From assembly GCA_024742665.1 (NCBI GenBank), contig JANSYA010000007.1:62001-126000 (forward strand): a stretch of DNA of 64,000 bases, in the 5' to 3' direction. The notes beneath the pieces are model-generated. The model made no database searches. It was not told where the DNA came from and was given only the letters and a program-made list of their open reading frames with translations. The translations under genes and the position numbers were made by a program. The DNA comes from a bacterium (lineage in GTDB: Bacteria; Spirochaetota; Leptospiria; Leptospirales; Leptonemataceae). Of the stretch, positions 48,167 to 57,654 are shown one piece after another. Position 1 is the first letter of the stretch; each line of letters begins with the position of its first letter.

Positions 48167-49024
48167 ATGCAAATCCAACAATCTTTCTCATCTTATTTCA
48201 AATCCACCGGAGCCGGTGGATCCGCTAAGCGACATTCAGCGCGTCTTACGCGGCTGCTATCCGTCGCGCTGACCCTGGTCTTTATTGCCGCCTGCGCCAC
48301 ATCGCCGACCGGCCGCCGCCAGCTGGTATTGCTGGACGATCCTGAGATCAATCAGATGGGGGCGGAAGCCTTCGAAGAAATGAAAAAGCAAATCCCGATC
48401 GACCGCGGCGCGGGCGTAAACGGTTACGTGAACTGCATTGTAAACGCCTTGCTGGCGGTCACGGACGATACGACGGGCGTGAGCCAGTGGGAAGTCGTGG
48501 TCTTTCGAGAAAATTCGGCCAACGCCTTCGCCCTGCCGGGCGGCAAGATCGGAGTGCATACCGGAATTCTACCGGTGGCCCGGACGCCGGGTCAGCTCGC
48601 GGCGGTCCTCGGCCATGAGATCGCTCACGTGATTGCGCGGCATGGAAACGAGCGCGTCAGTCAGAGCCAGGCCAGTAATACAGTGCTCGGCGCCGTGGGA
48701 GCGGTTGTCGAAAACGAAGCGGTGCTGGGAGCGATCGGCGCTGGCGCGCAGTTCGGCGTGATGCTGCCCTTCGGTCGCGCCCATGAAACCGAGGCCGACG
48801 TGATCGGTCAGGAACTCATGGCGAAGGCCGGCTTCGATCCCTCGGAAAGCGTGAAGCTCTGGGAAAATATGGCCGAACTCAGCGGCGATCAGCCTCCGGA
48901 AATCATGTCGACTCACCCGGCTCATGACACTCGCATTTCGGATTTGCGCGAAGGTCTGACCAAAAACCTGCCGCTGTATCAGCTGGCGCAAAACGAAGGC
49001 CGTCGTCCCAATTGCCGTCTCTGA
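48167..49024 (+). CDS. M48-family zinc metalloprotease lipoprotein
   Basis: This 285-residue protein has a signal peptide with lipobox FIAAC (Cys43). The peptidase domain contains VVFRENSANAFALPGGKIGVHTG, the zinc motif HEIAH (His150, Glu151, His154) and the third-ligand Glu in HETEADVIG. The pattern matches LoiP/YcaL/BepA-type envelope proteases, which degrade or help assemble outer-membrane proteins. The C-terminal segment STHPAHDTRISDL is also typical. There is no TPR domain, unlike BepA. The next lipoprotein gene overlaps its end by 13 bases. Confidence 0.92.
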   Translation: MQIQQSFSSYFKSTGAGGSAKRHSARLTRLLSVALTLVFIAACATSPTGRRQLVLLDDPEINQMGAEAFEEMKKQIPIDRGAGVNGYVNCIVNALLAVTDDTTGVSQWEVVVFRENSANAFALPGGKIGVHTGILPVARTPGQLAAVLGHEIAHVIARHGNERVSQSQASNTVLGAVGAVVENEAVLGAIGAGAQFGVMLPFGRAHETEADVIGQELMAKAGFDPSESVKLWENMAELSGDQPPEIMSTHPAHDTRISDLREGLTKNLPLYQLAQNEGRRPNCRL

Positions 49025-49359
49025 ATTCCGAAAGACTGAATTCCGGAAGGCGTGCGGCGCCGCGCTGCGCTCGTTTGCTCAGTCGCGCGGCCGCCTTTGT
49101 CGTTCTCGCAGGTGGCCTGGCTTTTGCCGGAGCCTGCACCGAACGACCCAGCCAGGAAGAATGCCTCCAGAGTCTGGAAAATTTTCTGCGTTTGAATACG
49201 GGCTCGATTCTCAGCGACGAAGAAATCGCGAAGATGGCGCGCGAAGCCATGAGTCAGAATATGGCTTCGCGGGTCTGCGTGGAGAATAAGAGTCGGACCC
49301 GGGTGCTGTGCGAAATCGCGGCGCGCAACTTAAGCGAACTCAGAGCCTGCGAAAAATAA
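49012..49359 (+). CDS. Small cysteine-containing lipoprotein
   Basis: The 115-residue product has a basic N-terminus, a hydrophobic stretch and lipobox FAGAC (Cys42). The mature 73 residues (TERPSQEECLQSLENFLRL, then an AKMAREAMS helix) contain four further cysteines that could form two disulfides. The start is TTG at 49012, inside the protease gene's last codons. No ribosome site can be seen clearly, so coupling to the protease is likely. No family was recognised. Confidence 0.6.
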   Translation: MPSLNSERLNSGRRAAPRCARLLSRAAAFVVLAGGLAFAGACTERPSQEECLQSLENFLRLNTGSILSDEEIAKMAREAMSQNMASRVCVENKSRTRVLCEIAARNLSELRACEK

Positions 49360-49361
49360 AA

Positions 49362-49396
49362 GGCAGGCCGTCGGTATCTTTCGTGACGTGCCTGCC
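49362..49396 (-). terminator. Strong hairpin with minus-strand U-run
   Basis: On the minus strand GGCAGGC and GCCTGCC arms, extended by CGTC/GACG with one bulge, are followed by TTTTATTTTT. It lies 49 bases past the stop of the 82-residue minus-strand frame and so ends that transcript; it may also act on the plus strand. Confidence 0.7.
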
Positions 49397-49444
49397 TGAT
49401 TTGCCGCGACCGCGGCCTTCGTTTGTTTGGGTTGTCTTTCGAAG

Positions 49445-49693
49445 CTATCGGCAATCTTTGCCGTTCAGGGATTCTTGCATCCCGCTGAGGCCTTCCATAC
49501 GGCGCTCTATGTTTACGCTGAACTCCCGATTCTTTGTTATGGGATGGCAACGTTCGCTGACCGCCAGCGGTTGATAGACTGTCGCGCCGCACGCGTACGC
49601 GAGTCTCTCCTGGATGCGCGCTTCCAATCCCATTCGCACCCGGCGAATCGCCGCGCGTCGGGCCGCGATCGTTTGGTTGTTCTGTGAAGTCAT
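49445..49693 (-). CDS. Small protein of unknown function, 82 residues
   Basis: This short frame lies alone in a 560-base gap. It has a good AGGAG ribosome site seven bases before the ATG at 49693, a possible promoter upstream and a strong terminator downstream. The product begins MTSQNNQTIAARRAAIRR, is rich in Arg and has three cysteines. No membrane helix or known motif was found. The expression signals make it more likely than chance; the reading frame itself gives no family evidence. Confidence 0.5.
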   Translation of the reverse strand: MTSQNNQTIAARRAAIRRVRMGLEARIQERLAYACGATVYQPLAVSERCHPITKNREFSVNIERRMEGLSGMQESLNGKDCR

Positions 49694-49727
49694 TTACTGC
49701 TCCTGCCCTGCGAATCGACCGTCTCTA

Positions 49728-49756
49728 CAGTTAGACCAAATTTTTGGAAGGGTCAA
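49728..49756 (-). promoter_or_regulatory. Possible promoter of the 82-residue frame
   Basis: TTGACC (49751-49756, minus strand) with a 17-base spacer to TAACTG (49728-49733). The -10 box is poor. Confidence 0.3.
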
Positions 49757-49820
49757 GGGGCAAAAGCTAAAATCAACCATGCTGATTCGTTTTTTTCATA
49801 AATCTTTCATAGTATTCATC

Positions 49821-49843
49821 GGAAGCGCGATAGCCGCGCTTCC
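49821..49843. other. Perfect 9-pair stem-loop
   Basis: GGAAGCGCG-ATAGC-CGCGCTTCC lies downstream of the minus-strand lipoprotein gene (stop 49919). No U-run follows on either strand; it could be an RNA 3'-end structure. Confidence 0.4.
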
Positions 49844-49918
49844 TGTGCAACGATCGAAGTTATTTGTAGTTTGGACGCGCGCGTTTTCGCACGTGCGCGT
49901 ACGCAAAATTACCAGGAC

Positions 49919-50341
49919 CTACTGGCCGCAGTCTTTGATCGGGTAGCAGACTTCCTGAACGATATTGTCGACGCCGTTGACCCGGGAGTTCGCGAAGACC
50001 GCGAAGCGTCCGCCGGGCGTGGCCATACAATAACGATTCAGATCTTCGTTCTGATAGTACAGCGTTCCATACACCGGCGGGCTCACGCCGTCTTGAAATC
50101 GAACGAGGAAGGTTAGACCGTAGTGGGAACGAAGCTGCGATTCGGAAGTCGCGCGAATGACGGTCTTTTGCTTCAGACCCCGGGTGGTGTTACACTGATC
50201 CGGAATATCGTTATAAAAAGTAACGGCGCCCCGGGTTTCGCGGCCGAGGAAGCTGCTGCAGCCCGGCGCGACGCTGAAGAACAGGGTCAGCATGGCTGCT
50301 ACCGTGCCGAAAAAAAGGTGTCGCGAGAATTTGCTGATCAT
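49919..50341 (-). CDS. Small lipoprotein of unknown function
   Basis: The 140-residue product has a signal peptide ending in SVAPGC (Cys28 as lipidated residue). The mature domain looks all-beta (GAVTFYNDIPDQC, YGLTFLVRFQDG, YGTLYYQNEDL, FAVFANSRVNG) and has four further cysteines, probably paired. No family was recognised. It is divergent from the dNTPase gene with 114 bases between the starts. Confidence 0.7.
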   Translation of the reverse strand: MISKFSRHLFFGTVAAMLTLFFSVAPGCSSFLGRETRGAVTFYNDIPDQCNTTRGLKQKTVIRATSESQLRSHYGLTFLVRFQDGVSPPVYGTLYYQNEDLNRYCMATPGGRFAVFANSRVNGVDNIVQEVCYPIKDCGQ

Positions 50342-50455
50342 ATTATCTAATCGAAAAGCGAACAGTCATTTCCGCAAGCGAATTCCCGACGAGAGCGTCG
50401 CGATCCATCCGCGGGATTCCGTTCCCGCCAATATTCAAAAAAACCGGCAATTATC

Positions 50456-51655
50456 GTGAACACACTCCATTCCGCAGCCTCCTCCGAAGGCACTCCTGAA
50501 AAAAGCGCCGATCAGCTGCTTGCGCCGTACGCCATGCTGCACCGAAACTACGGCGGTCGTTTAAACGGCGACGAGCCGCACTCTTACCGCACGGTTTTCC
50601 AGCGGGACCGGGATCGGGTCATCCACTGTAAAGGCTTCCGGCGCCTGGGCTACAAGACCCAGGTGTTCGTGAACCATGAAGGCGATAATTATCGCACGCG
50701 ATTGACCCATTCTCTGGAAGTCGCGCAGATATCTCGCTCGATTTGCGGAGCGCTGCGATTGAATCAGGACTTCGCCGAGACCCTGGCTCTGGCCCACGAT
50801 CTCGGACACACTCCCTTCGGACACGCCGGCCAGGACGCTTTGAATCGATTGATGCGCGACCATGGCGGCTTTGAACACAACTGTCAGTCCCTGCGATTGG
50901 TAACGAAGCTGGAGTCGCGCTATCTGGACTATCGCGGTTTGAATTTAACCCGGGCCAGTTTGAAGGGCATGCTCAAGCACGCTTCGGTCTATGAGTGCGA
51001 CGATCTGCTGGCGGAAATTTGCGCGGAACGCGGCCGTGAAAATATGATCTTAGAGGCGGCCCTGGTCGATCATTGCGATCGGCTGGCTTATATTCATCAC
51101 GATTTAGAAGACGGACTGGACAGCGGAATCTTACAGCGCGACGATCTATCCGAGCTGAGTATCTGGCGCGACGCGTACCAGGCCGTCGAAAAAAAATCCG
51201 GCCAGGCCTTCCGGCACGCCCGGGGCCCGTTGAAAGTCCGGGCGGTGATTCGCTATCTGATGGATCGCAGCATCAGCGATCTGTACGAAACGACGCGCGC
51301 GAATCTTCAGGCTCTGCAGCCGAAGAATCAAAGCGAGCTGCTGGAGAAGGGGCCCGGAGCCGCCGAATATCCCGTGCGCTACAGCGCGGAGATGCGCGAG
51401 ATTCTGGGAGTCTGTCAGAAATTTTTATTTCGTCGTCTGTATCGTTATCCGCGAGTCGAACGCATGTCCCGGCGCGGCGCCCGCATTATCGAGCTGCTCT
51501 TTTACGAATACGTCGAACGGCCCGGCATGATGCCCGAACATTTCCAGCGGGAGATCGATAGCGTCGGCGTCTATCGCGTCGTCTCGGATTATATCGCGGG
51601 GATGACTGACCGTTTCGCGGCGAAAGAATACCGGAGTTTAACCGGCGAAGTGTGA
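50456..51655 (+). CDS. dgt: dGTPase-like deoxynucleotide triphosphohydrolase
   Basis: HD-domain dNTPases split dNTPs into deoxynucleoside and triphosphate and help control nucleotide pools. The 399-residue protein has the metal motifs RLTHSLEVAQ, LAHDLGHTPFGHAG and DHCDRLAYIHHD, plus DRDRVIHCKGFRRLGYKTQVF, typical of the short Dgt class. The protein starts at GTG 50456 (no strong ribosome site). The gene symbol is given for the family, since the preferred dNTP is unknown. Confidence 0.93.
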   Translation: MNTLHSAASSEGTPEKSADQLLAPYAMLHRNYGGRLNGDEPHSYRTVFQRDRDRVIHCKGFRRLGYKTQVFVNHEGDNYRTRLTHSLEVAQISRSICGALRLNQDFAETLALAHDLGHTPFGHAGQDALNRLMRDHGGFEHNCQSLRLVTKLESRYLDYRGLNLTRASLKGMLKHASVYECDDLLAEICAERGRENMILEAALVDHCDRLAYIHHDLEDGLDSGILQRDDLSELSIWRDAYQAVEKKSGQAFRHARGPLKVRAVIRYLMDRSISDLYETTRANLQALQPKNQSELLEKGPGAAEYPVRYSAEMREILGVCQKFLFRRLYRYPRVERMSRRGARIIELLFYEYVERPGMMPEHFQREIDSVGVYRVVSDYIAGMTDRFAAKEYRSLTGEV

Positions 51656-51705
51656 GTCGCGATCCGGCATGCGAATTCCCGGGTTCGTTTTCAGATGACG
51701 CGCCT

Positions 51706-52158
51706 TCAGACCGCCGCGCTTCGGAATAAGAGCCCGAGATTCCACCCGCCCCAGGCGAGCAGCACGCCTCCGAGGACGCTGGCCAGACAGTAGCCGATGC
51801 CGACTCCGACCGCGCCCCGCTGAAAGAAGATCAACAGGTCCAGGCTGAACGTCGAAAAGGTCGTGAAGCTGCCGAAAAAACCCACGATCAAAAACAAACG
51901 CCAGGCGGGTTGGTTTTGAAAGAGCGTGGCCAGGGCCGCGACCGCGAAGGCGATGCCAAAGCTGCCAAGCAAATTCGCTGCAAGAATGCCGTACGGAAAG
52001 TCGGGACCGGCCGTCCGCAGAGCGCTCGCCGCGAGCCAATAGCGCAGAACCGTTCCGAGCATCCCGCCGCCGCCGAGCGCGAGAATTTCCAGAAACGTGA
52101 GCGTCGTCAGGGGCGAAAAGAGCGCATGTATGGAATCAATCGAATGAACCGGAGGCAT
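51706..52158 (-). CDS. crcB: Fluoride channel CrcB/Fluc
   Basis: Fluc channels export fluoride as antiparallel dimers. The 150-residue protein has four membrane helices and the motifs GGGMLGTVLRYW, YGILAANLLGSF and GFFGSFTTFSTFSLD with the phenylalanine and polar-track residues. It is longer than usual by about 20 N-terminal residues (MPPVHSIDSIHALFSP...). No fluoride riboswitch was recognised upstream. Confidence 0.94.
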   Translation of the reverse strand: MPPVHSIDSIHALFSPLTTLTFLEILALGGGGMLGTVLRYWLAASALRTAGPDFPYGILAANLLGSFGIAFAVAALATLFQNQPAWRLFLIVGFFGSFTTFSTFSLDLLIFFQRGAVGVGIGYCLASVLGGVLLAWGGWNLGLLFRSAAV

Positions 52159-52252
52159 CGCCGATGATAGGCATAGTCGCGCCGTACGCTGCCAGTTAAT
52201 TTTCTTCTGCTAAGTGAAAAATATTCCGATAGGATAAACAGGGAGTCCCGCC

Positions 52253-52684
52253 ATGTCCACGAGAACCACTTTATACGCCCGACCGACCGAACGCATCGAA
52301 GACATCGACCATTCGATTACGATTCGAGCGTCGATCAACCAGGTCTTCGACGCGCTGACCGTTGCGCGCATTCTCGACGACTGGGGCGGGGGACCGGCCC
52401 GGGTGCAGGCCAAATGCAACGGCCGCTATTCTCTGTGGGACGGCGACATGCACGGCATGATCAAAGAGATCGAATACCCGCGCCGTCTCGTGCATACTTT
52501 TCGAGAGGAGCGCTGGGACGAATCCTATCTCGACTCCCTGGTCACCTGGGATCTCGAAGAAACCGGCCGGGGCACGCTGCTGTCCCTGCATCACACCGGC
52601 CTGCCCACACGCAAAATTCGCGAGATTCACAACGAGGGCTGGGGGGAATACTTTCTCGGCCCGTTGAAAGTGCATCTGGAATGA
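52253..52684 (+). CDS. SRPBCC / AHSA1-like protein
   Basis: The 143-residue protein has the START/Bet v1-like pattern of the AHSA1 group: ITIRASINQVFDALTVARILDDWGGGP, IKEIEYPRRLVHTF, SLVTWDLEETGRGTLLSLHHTGLP and a C-terminal long helix with GWGEYFLGPLKVHL. Such domains bind hydrophobic ligands; the ligand is unknown. It is 44 bases upstream of leuB on the same strand. Confidence 0.85.
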   Translation: MSTRTTLYARPTERIEDIDHSITIRASINQVFDALTVARILDDWGGGPARVQAKCNGRYSLWDGDMHGMIKEIEYPRRLVHTFREERWDESYLDSLVTWDLEETGRGTLLSLHHTGLPTRKIREIHNEGWGEYFLGPLKVHLE

Positions 52685-52716
52685 TCCCCAACTTGACAGC
52701 AGCACCGCGCTCCTGA

Positions 52717-53841
<1,125 letters not shown>

Positions 53842-53859
53842 TTCAGGTCGTACAAGCAT

Positions 53860-54282
53860 ATGCAACAGATCAAACGTCGCGGCGACGGGCAGCCTTTTCG
53901 CGGAATCATCTGCGAAGACAAAAAACAGGAAGCCATGAAAATGCGCCAGATTCTGGAATCCCGCGGCTACGGGATTCTCGGCATCGCCGAAAACGGCCGC
54001 GAGCTGATGCAGATGCTAACTGGCGAATACAAGAACCAGGCCGACTTCGTCGTGCTGGATATCATCATGCCGGTTCTCGACGGTTACGCCGCCTTCACTG
54101 AAATTCGCGATGCGAAGCTGCCGGTGCGAATCATCTTCGCCAGCGTGGAAAATTCGCGGGCGGTGATGGAAAGCGTGATGCAGCTGGGCGCCAGCGGATT
54201 CATTACGAAGCCTCTCGACCGCGACGTGGTACTTGAAAAGATCGATAAGGCGCTCTCGACTCCCGTTCCGAAGTGGGAGTGA
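53860..54282 (+). CDS. CheY-like single-domain response regulator
   Basis: This 140-residue receiver has an acidic pair at 19-20 (IICEDK), phosphoacceptor Asp67 (VVLDIIMPVLDGY), switch Ser in FASVEN and Lys in ITKPLD. No output domain is present. It begins 18 bases after leuB. Partner kinase is unknown. Confidence 0.87.
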   Translation: MQQIKRRGDGQPFRGIICEDKKQEAMKMRQILESRGYGILGIAENGRELMQMLTGEYKNQADFVVLDIIMPVLDGYAAFTEIRDAKLPVRIIFASVENSRAVMESVMQLGASGFITKPLDRDVVLEKIDKALSTPVPKWE

Positions 54283-54354
54283 GCGGCGCATCCTGGCGGG
54301 TGCATCGCCAGACAGCTCAGATCTCGGGCTTTGCTCCCGGGTGAATCACAGTCG

Positions 54355-54891
54355 TCAGTCTTTGCGACGATTACGAAAATCGACTTCGATGACCCGGGAT
54401 TCGTCAGCCTTTTTGCCCGACTTCGCCTGAGTGGCGCTCTTGTCGCTTTTGGCGCTCTGTTTTTCACTGCTGCGAGGAGCGACTTTTTTAGAGGCGGAGC
54501 GCGGCCCGCTCTCGTCTTCGGTTTTGGCCAGCTTGAGGCGTTCCGCGGTCATGGTCGCCCACTGCATAATCACCTGGCCGCCCTTATCGAAAACGCGTCC
54601 GACGCATTCGTAGGGAATGCGCACCTGCTCCCAGCGACTGAACTGCAGTTCGCAGAATAGAAACTGATCGTCCCAGGAAAGGTGGCGGGTGCTGTACGGG
54701 CCGAACACGAGCACGATGCCTTCTTCGGTTTCGCGTTCGACGAGTCCTCGCGTGCCGATCTGCAGCTCCGGGTCGGGCATGCAGTGAATATAAAAGGTGT
54801 CGCAGTGCTGGAACATTACGTCGAGCACGGCCTTCTTCAGCTTGCGATTGTGGTTGAGGAGTTCCTCTTCGTTTTGATTGCCGCCTTCCAT
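54355..54891 (-). CDS. SspB-like ClpXP adaptor candidate
   Basis: The 178-residue protein resembles SspB, which delivers ssrA-tagged and other substrates to ClpXP. The N-terminal helix, strand VMFQHCDTFYIHCMPD, GIVLVFGPYSTRHLSWDDQFLFCELQF (split in family alignments) and VRIPYECVGRVFDKGGQVIMQW correspond to the SspB core, in which a strand-strand-IPf..i..f pattern is conserved. The C-terminus from about residue 118 is a Lys/Ser/Ala-rich flexible tail ending in a basic RNRRKD; typical SspB has a flexible tail with a ClpX-binding end. This is a fold-level impression, not a certain assignment. Confidence 0.55.
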   Translation of the reverse strand: MEGGNQNEEELLNHNRKLKKAVLDVMFQHCDTFYIHCMPDPELQIGTRGLVERETEEGIVLVFGPYSTRHLSWDDQFLFCELQFSRWEQVRIPYECVGRVFDKGGQVIMQWATMTAERLKLAKTEDESGPRSASKKVAPRSSEKQSAKSDKSATQAKSGKKADESRVIEVDFRNRRKD

Positions 54892-54901
54892 ATATGCGGT
54901 T

Positions 54902-55885
54902 TTACTCCTCGATCAGGATCGCGTTGAGATTCCGTCCGCGGTCTCCGCGGCGATGCGAAAAATAGAGATCGTTTGATTGATAGGTGCAGCCCTGGTTTCC
55001 AGGGCCGTCGTTCAGGAATTCGCAGTTCGCGGCGACTTCCGCCGGATCCATTCCGAAGTCCCGCGCGTGGCCTGCGAGGGCGCGATCAATTTCCAGTCGG
55101 GCGTTCGCCGCCAGATCCAGCAAATATTTGCCGGCTTCCGGCAGCGACTGCTTGTGCGTAAAATGATCGGCGACGTCTGCGCCGACTTCGTAGGACTCCG
55201 CGCCAATGCACGGACCGAAAAAGAAGCGCCCGCGAAATTCGCCGCTGCGATGCCCTGAACCGCGCAGTTTCGCCAGCGCTTCCACCAGGGTGCGGGAAAT
55301 AATACCGGCGGCCAGTCCGCGCCATCCGGCATGTATGATTCCGACGATCGATTTGCTTTCCGAATGCGGTGCGTGCGCCGCTGCGGCGGAGTCGGATTGC
55401 CGGGAGTCGTTCAAAGATAGATCGAAAAAGAGCGGGAGGCAGTCCGCCGTGCGAATGACGAGCAGCACTCCGCTTTCGCCGCTATAGAGGGCGTCGCCTT
55501 CGTCGAAAAAAATCGCACCGGTAGCCCCGGCAGGATCAATAGGATCAGTAGCATTGATCGCCGACGGGGGTTCATGATTGCCCGGGCCGCTCGCGATAGC
55601 ACCGGGAGCGAAGGCCTTTGCTGGAATCTCAAGAGCGCGGTCGCCGTGCACCTGCTGTAGCATGATCACGCGTTCCACGGGCAGACCGTAGCGGCCGGCC
55701 AGAAGATCGCGTTCGGAGCGGCGCAAATCCGCCTCAGTGGTCGTCTCGTTCGCCTGTGCATAGATGGCGGCGAGTTCCGGGTCGGCCTTCGCAATCACCC
55801 GCGCTCTCACGCGTCGGGTCGCCCCGCCGGTCGGCGATTCAAGCGTGCGAACAAATCCGGTCGCTGTGCCGGCAGCCGAAATCAT
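54902..55885 (-). CDS. pgeF: Laccase-domain purine nucleoside phosphorylase (YfiH/PgeF)
   Basis: The 327-residue protein has the YfiH motifs MLQQVHGD, VIRTADCLPLFF, GIIHAGWRGL and FGPCIGAESYEVG, giving the Cys-His-His zinc site. YfiH proteins have purine nucleoside phosphorylase/adenosine deaminase activity and a reported role in peptidoglycan editing. Low-complexity inserts are visible between strands (PSAINATDPIDPAGATG and SDSAAAAHAPHSES). The start overlaps the upstream gene's stop by four bases (55882-55885). Confidence 0.9.
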   Translation of the reverse strand: MISAAGTATGFVRTLESPTGGATRRVRARVIAKADPELAAIYAQANETTTEADLRRSERDLLAGRYGLPVERVIMLQQVHGDRALEIPAKAFAPGAIASGPGNHEPPSAINATDPIDPAGATGAIFFDEGDALYSGESGVLLVIRTADCLPLFFDLSLNDSRQSDSAAAAHAPHSESKSIVGIIHAGWRGLAAGIISRTLVEALAKLRGSGHRSGEFRGRFFFGPCIGAESYEVGADVADHFTHKQSLPEAGKYLLDLAANARLEIDRALAGHARDFGMDPAEVAANCEFLNDGPGNQGCTYQSNDLYFSHRRGDRGRNLNAILIEE

Positions 55886-56613
55886 AAAGCGTCACCGGAG
55901 TTCGCTCCAGAATCCGCCTGCTCGCTGTACAGATCGTGGATCGCCTGGAGTTCGGTCAGCTCGCTTTCGGTGACGACATCGCCGGGAATAATAAATTTAT
56001 GCAGGGTAGACTTCGCAGCGCCTGCCGCGCCGGGGACAGTGGGGGGAATCGACTGGCTGATCGAAGCGATCACGCTGCCGAGCAGGCCGAGACCGCCCCC
56101 CGATGCCGCGTGCGCCGTCGCTTCCAGGCGGTGCTGATTTTTTTTAACGGACTCCGGCGTATTTGTGCGATCGAAGCGGCGCGGATAGAGATACACTGCG
56201 AGCAGTCGTCGGCTGGAACAATAGATGTGGGTCAGCAAGTGGAGATCGCTCAGCGCAAGCTCAGGAATCAGCAGAAAGCGATCGACCCGACCGGAAAAAC
56301 TGCGCAAAATATCCTGCGACAGACCGCGCGCCAGGTCGGGAGCGACGGCCGGAGATTGGGCGGCCAGCTCGATGGTTAGCTGATGCGCCAGCTGGTCGGG
56401 AGTATAGTACGCGGACTGGTAACGGCGCGTCATACGACGTCGAGCGTGGATTTCCAGTCGATTACGATCGATGCGCAGCACGCGGGTTTGATAGTTGCGA
56501 TGGTCCCGACTCAAATTCGCCAGCTTCGCGTCGATTTGCTCTTCGAGCAGCGCGTTGCCGATATGATCGGGGTCGGGATGCTGACCTGGTTCGGATGCTT
56601 CGCTGCTGCTCAT
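55882..56613 (-). CDS. Conserved-looking protein of unknown function
   Basis: The 243-residue product has no signal peptide or clear membrane helix. It contains a helical start (NALLEEQIDAKLANLSRDHRNYQ), a strand-rich middle (VDRFLLIPELALSDLHLLTHIY, LLAVYLYPRRFDR) and a Gly/Ala/Pro-rich loop near residue 175-200 (SGGGLGLLGSVIAS). The C-terminus is polar. It overlaps pgeF by four bases (ATGA), so the two are translationally coupled. No family was recognised. Confidence 0.6.
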   Translation of the reverse strand: MSSSEASEPGQHPDPDHIGNALLEEQIDAKLANLSRDHRNYQTRVLRIDRNRLEIHARRRMTRRYQSAYYTPDQLAHQLTIELAAQSPAVAPDLARGLSQDILRSFSGRVDRFLLIPELALSDLHLLTHIYCSSRRLLAVYLYPRRFDRTNTPESVKKNQHRLEATAHAASGGGLGLLGSVIASISQSIPPTVPGAAGAAKSTLHKFIIPGDVVTESELTELQAIHDLYSEQADSGANSGDAL

Positions 56614-56737
56614 TGTAAGACGGTAGAGTGGTCGGATCGAGACCCGAGACTCTCAAGCGAGTGTAACACGGGCCGGGGGACCGTAAATCGATTTTTTCTG
56701 CTGGTGAAGAGCGGTCACCGCGCGGACACCAGACACG

Positions 56738-57547
56738 ATGGCTTTCACTGCGCCCCCAATCCCGCGCCGGCTGGTAAAAATTTGCGGAAATCGTTTCGCC
56801 GAAGACGCCTGGCAAGTCGCGGCCTGTCATCCGGATATGATGGGCTGGATTTTTTCTCCCCGCAGCCCCCGCCGAATTCCGGTGGATCTGGCGGCCCGTC
56901 TGATTGCGGGAATTCGGCGGATCCATCCGGGTATTCGGCATGTGGGCGTGCTGGCCGGAAATTCGGTGCCGGAAATTCGAAGGCTGGCGGCTTCCGGAAT
57001 TGGGCTGGACTTCTTGCAGATTGTGGACGGGCCAGGGCTGATTTCAGCCCTGGAGGGCGCGCGCGGGGCGGCTTCAGGGTGTAGGAACTCCTACGCTGCT
57101 GGTTTGCGCCCGGTATTTGGGTGTAGGAACTCCTACACGGCGGCTCCCGCGGCGGGAATCAGGTGTAGGAACTCTTACACCGGTCCAAAAACGCACCCGC
57201 TACCCCCGATTTTGCCCGTGCTGCGGGTCCGGCAGCCGCTGCAGGACACGGATTTGACCGCCCACTACGGGAATCGGCCCTTCTGGCTAATGGACTCATA
57301 CGTGCCCGGCCAGCCCGGGGGCACCGGCCACCGATTCGCTCCGGAATTCGTGTCGGAACTTCGGCGCCCATTTCTCCTGGCTGGCGGCCTGAACGAAAAG
57401 AACGTTCGGGAAGCGCTGCTCGTGACCGGCGCTCTCGGCGCCGACGTCAGTTCCGGCATCGAGCATCCCGGGCGTCCGGGGCGCAAAGATTCCGAGCGGC
57501 TGGCGCAATTCGTGGCGGCGGTGCGCGCTCTCAATTCGAACGCGTAA
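56738..57547 (+). CDS. trpF: Phosphoribosylanthranilate isomerase with in-frame palindrome insertion
   Basis: TrpF converts phosphoribosylanthranilate to CdRP in tryptophan synthesis. The 269-residue product (typical 200-220) keeps the general-base Cys in VKICGNR, DFLQIVDGP in the usual QLHG position, the Asp of LMDSYVPGQPGGTG, FLLAGGLNEKNV and GADVSSGIEHPGRPGRKD. Between about residues 112 and 158 is an in-frame insertion containing GCRNSYA, GCRNSYT and RCRNSYT, encoded by three palindromes exactly 42 bases apart. The flanking barrel motifs appear intact, so the enzyme may still work. Upstream is a 124-base gap; no other trp gene is close. Confidence 0.88.
   Translation: MAFTAPPIPRRLVKICGNRFAEDAWQVAACHPDMMGWIFSPRSPRRIPVDLAARLIAGIRRIHPGIRHVGVLAGNSVPEIRRLAASGIGLDFLQIVDGPGLISALEGARGAASGCRNSYAAGLRPVFGCRNSYTAAPAAGIRCRNSYTGPKTHPLPPILPVLRVRQPLQDTDLTAHYGNRPFWLMDSYVPGQPGGTGHRFAPEFVSELRRPFLLAGGLNEKNVREALLVTGALGADVSSGIEHPGRPGRKDSERLAQFVAAVRALNSNA
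57080..57181. repeat. Three palindromes, 42-base period, inside trpF
   Basis: Copies start at 57080, 57122 and 57164 (TGTAGGAACTCCTACG, TGTAGGAACTCCTACA, TGTAGGAACTCTTACA) and are read as CRNSYA, CRNSYT and CRNSYT. The middle copy has perfect 8-base arms (GTGTAGGA-AC-TCCTACAC). The spacers between them are unrelated in sequence. Confidence 0.9.
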
Positions 57548-57654
57548 AATATTTTCGCTCTCCGCCGCCGCGCCCCGGGCGATTGGTTGCGCGGGCGGAC
57601 ATAATTCGGAAGCCTGTCACCCCCGCGACTCTTCGCAATCATTGTACAGGATTC

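Noticed and set aside
52141..52260. Possible fluoride riboswitch before crcB (GGCGATG near the start codon).
   Set aside because: The rest of the riboswitch consensus and the required pseudoknot partners are absent, and the GGCGATG overlaps the start codon itself.
57080..57181. Three repeats with unique spacers look like a tiny CRISPR array.
   Set aside because: The repeat is only about 16-18 bases, is dispersed elsewhere as single copies, is in frame within trpF, and no cas genes are present.
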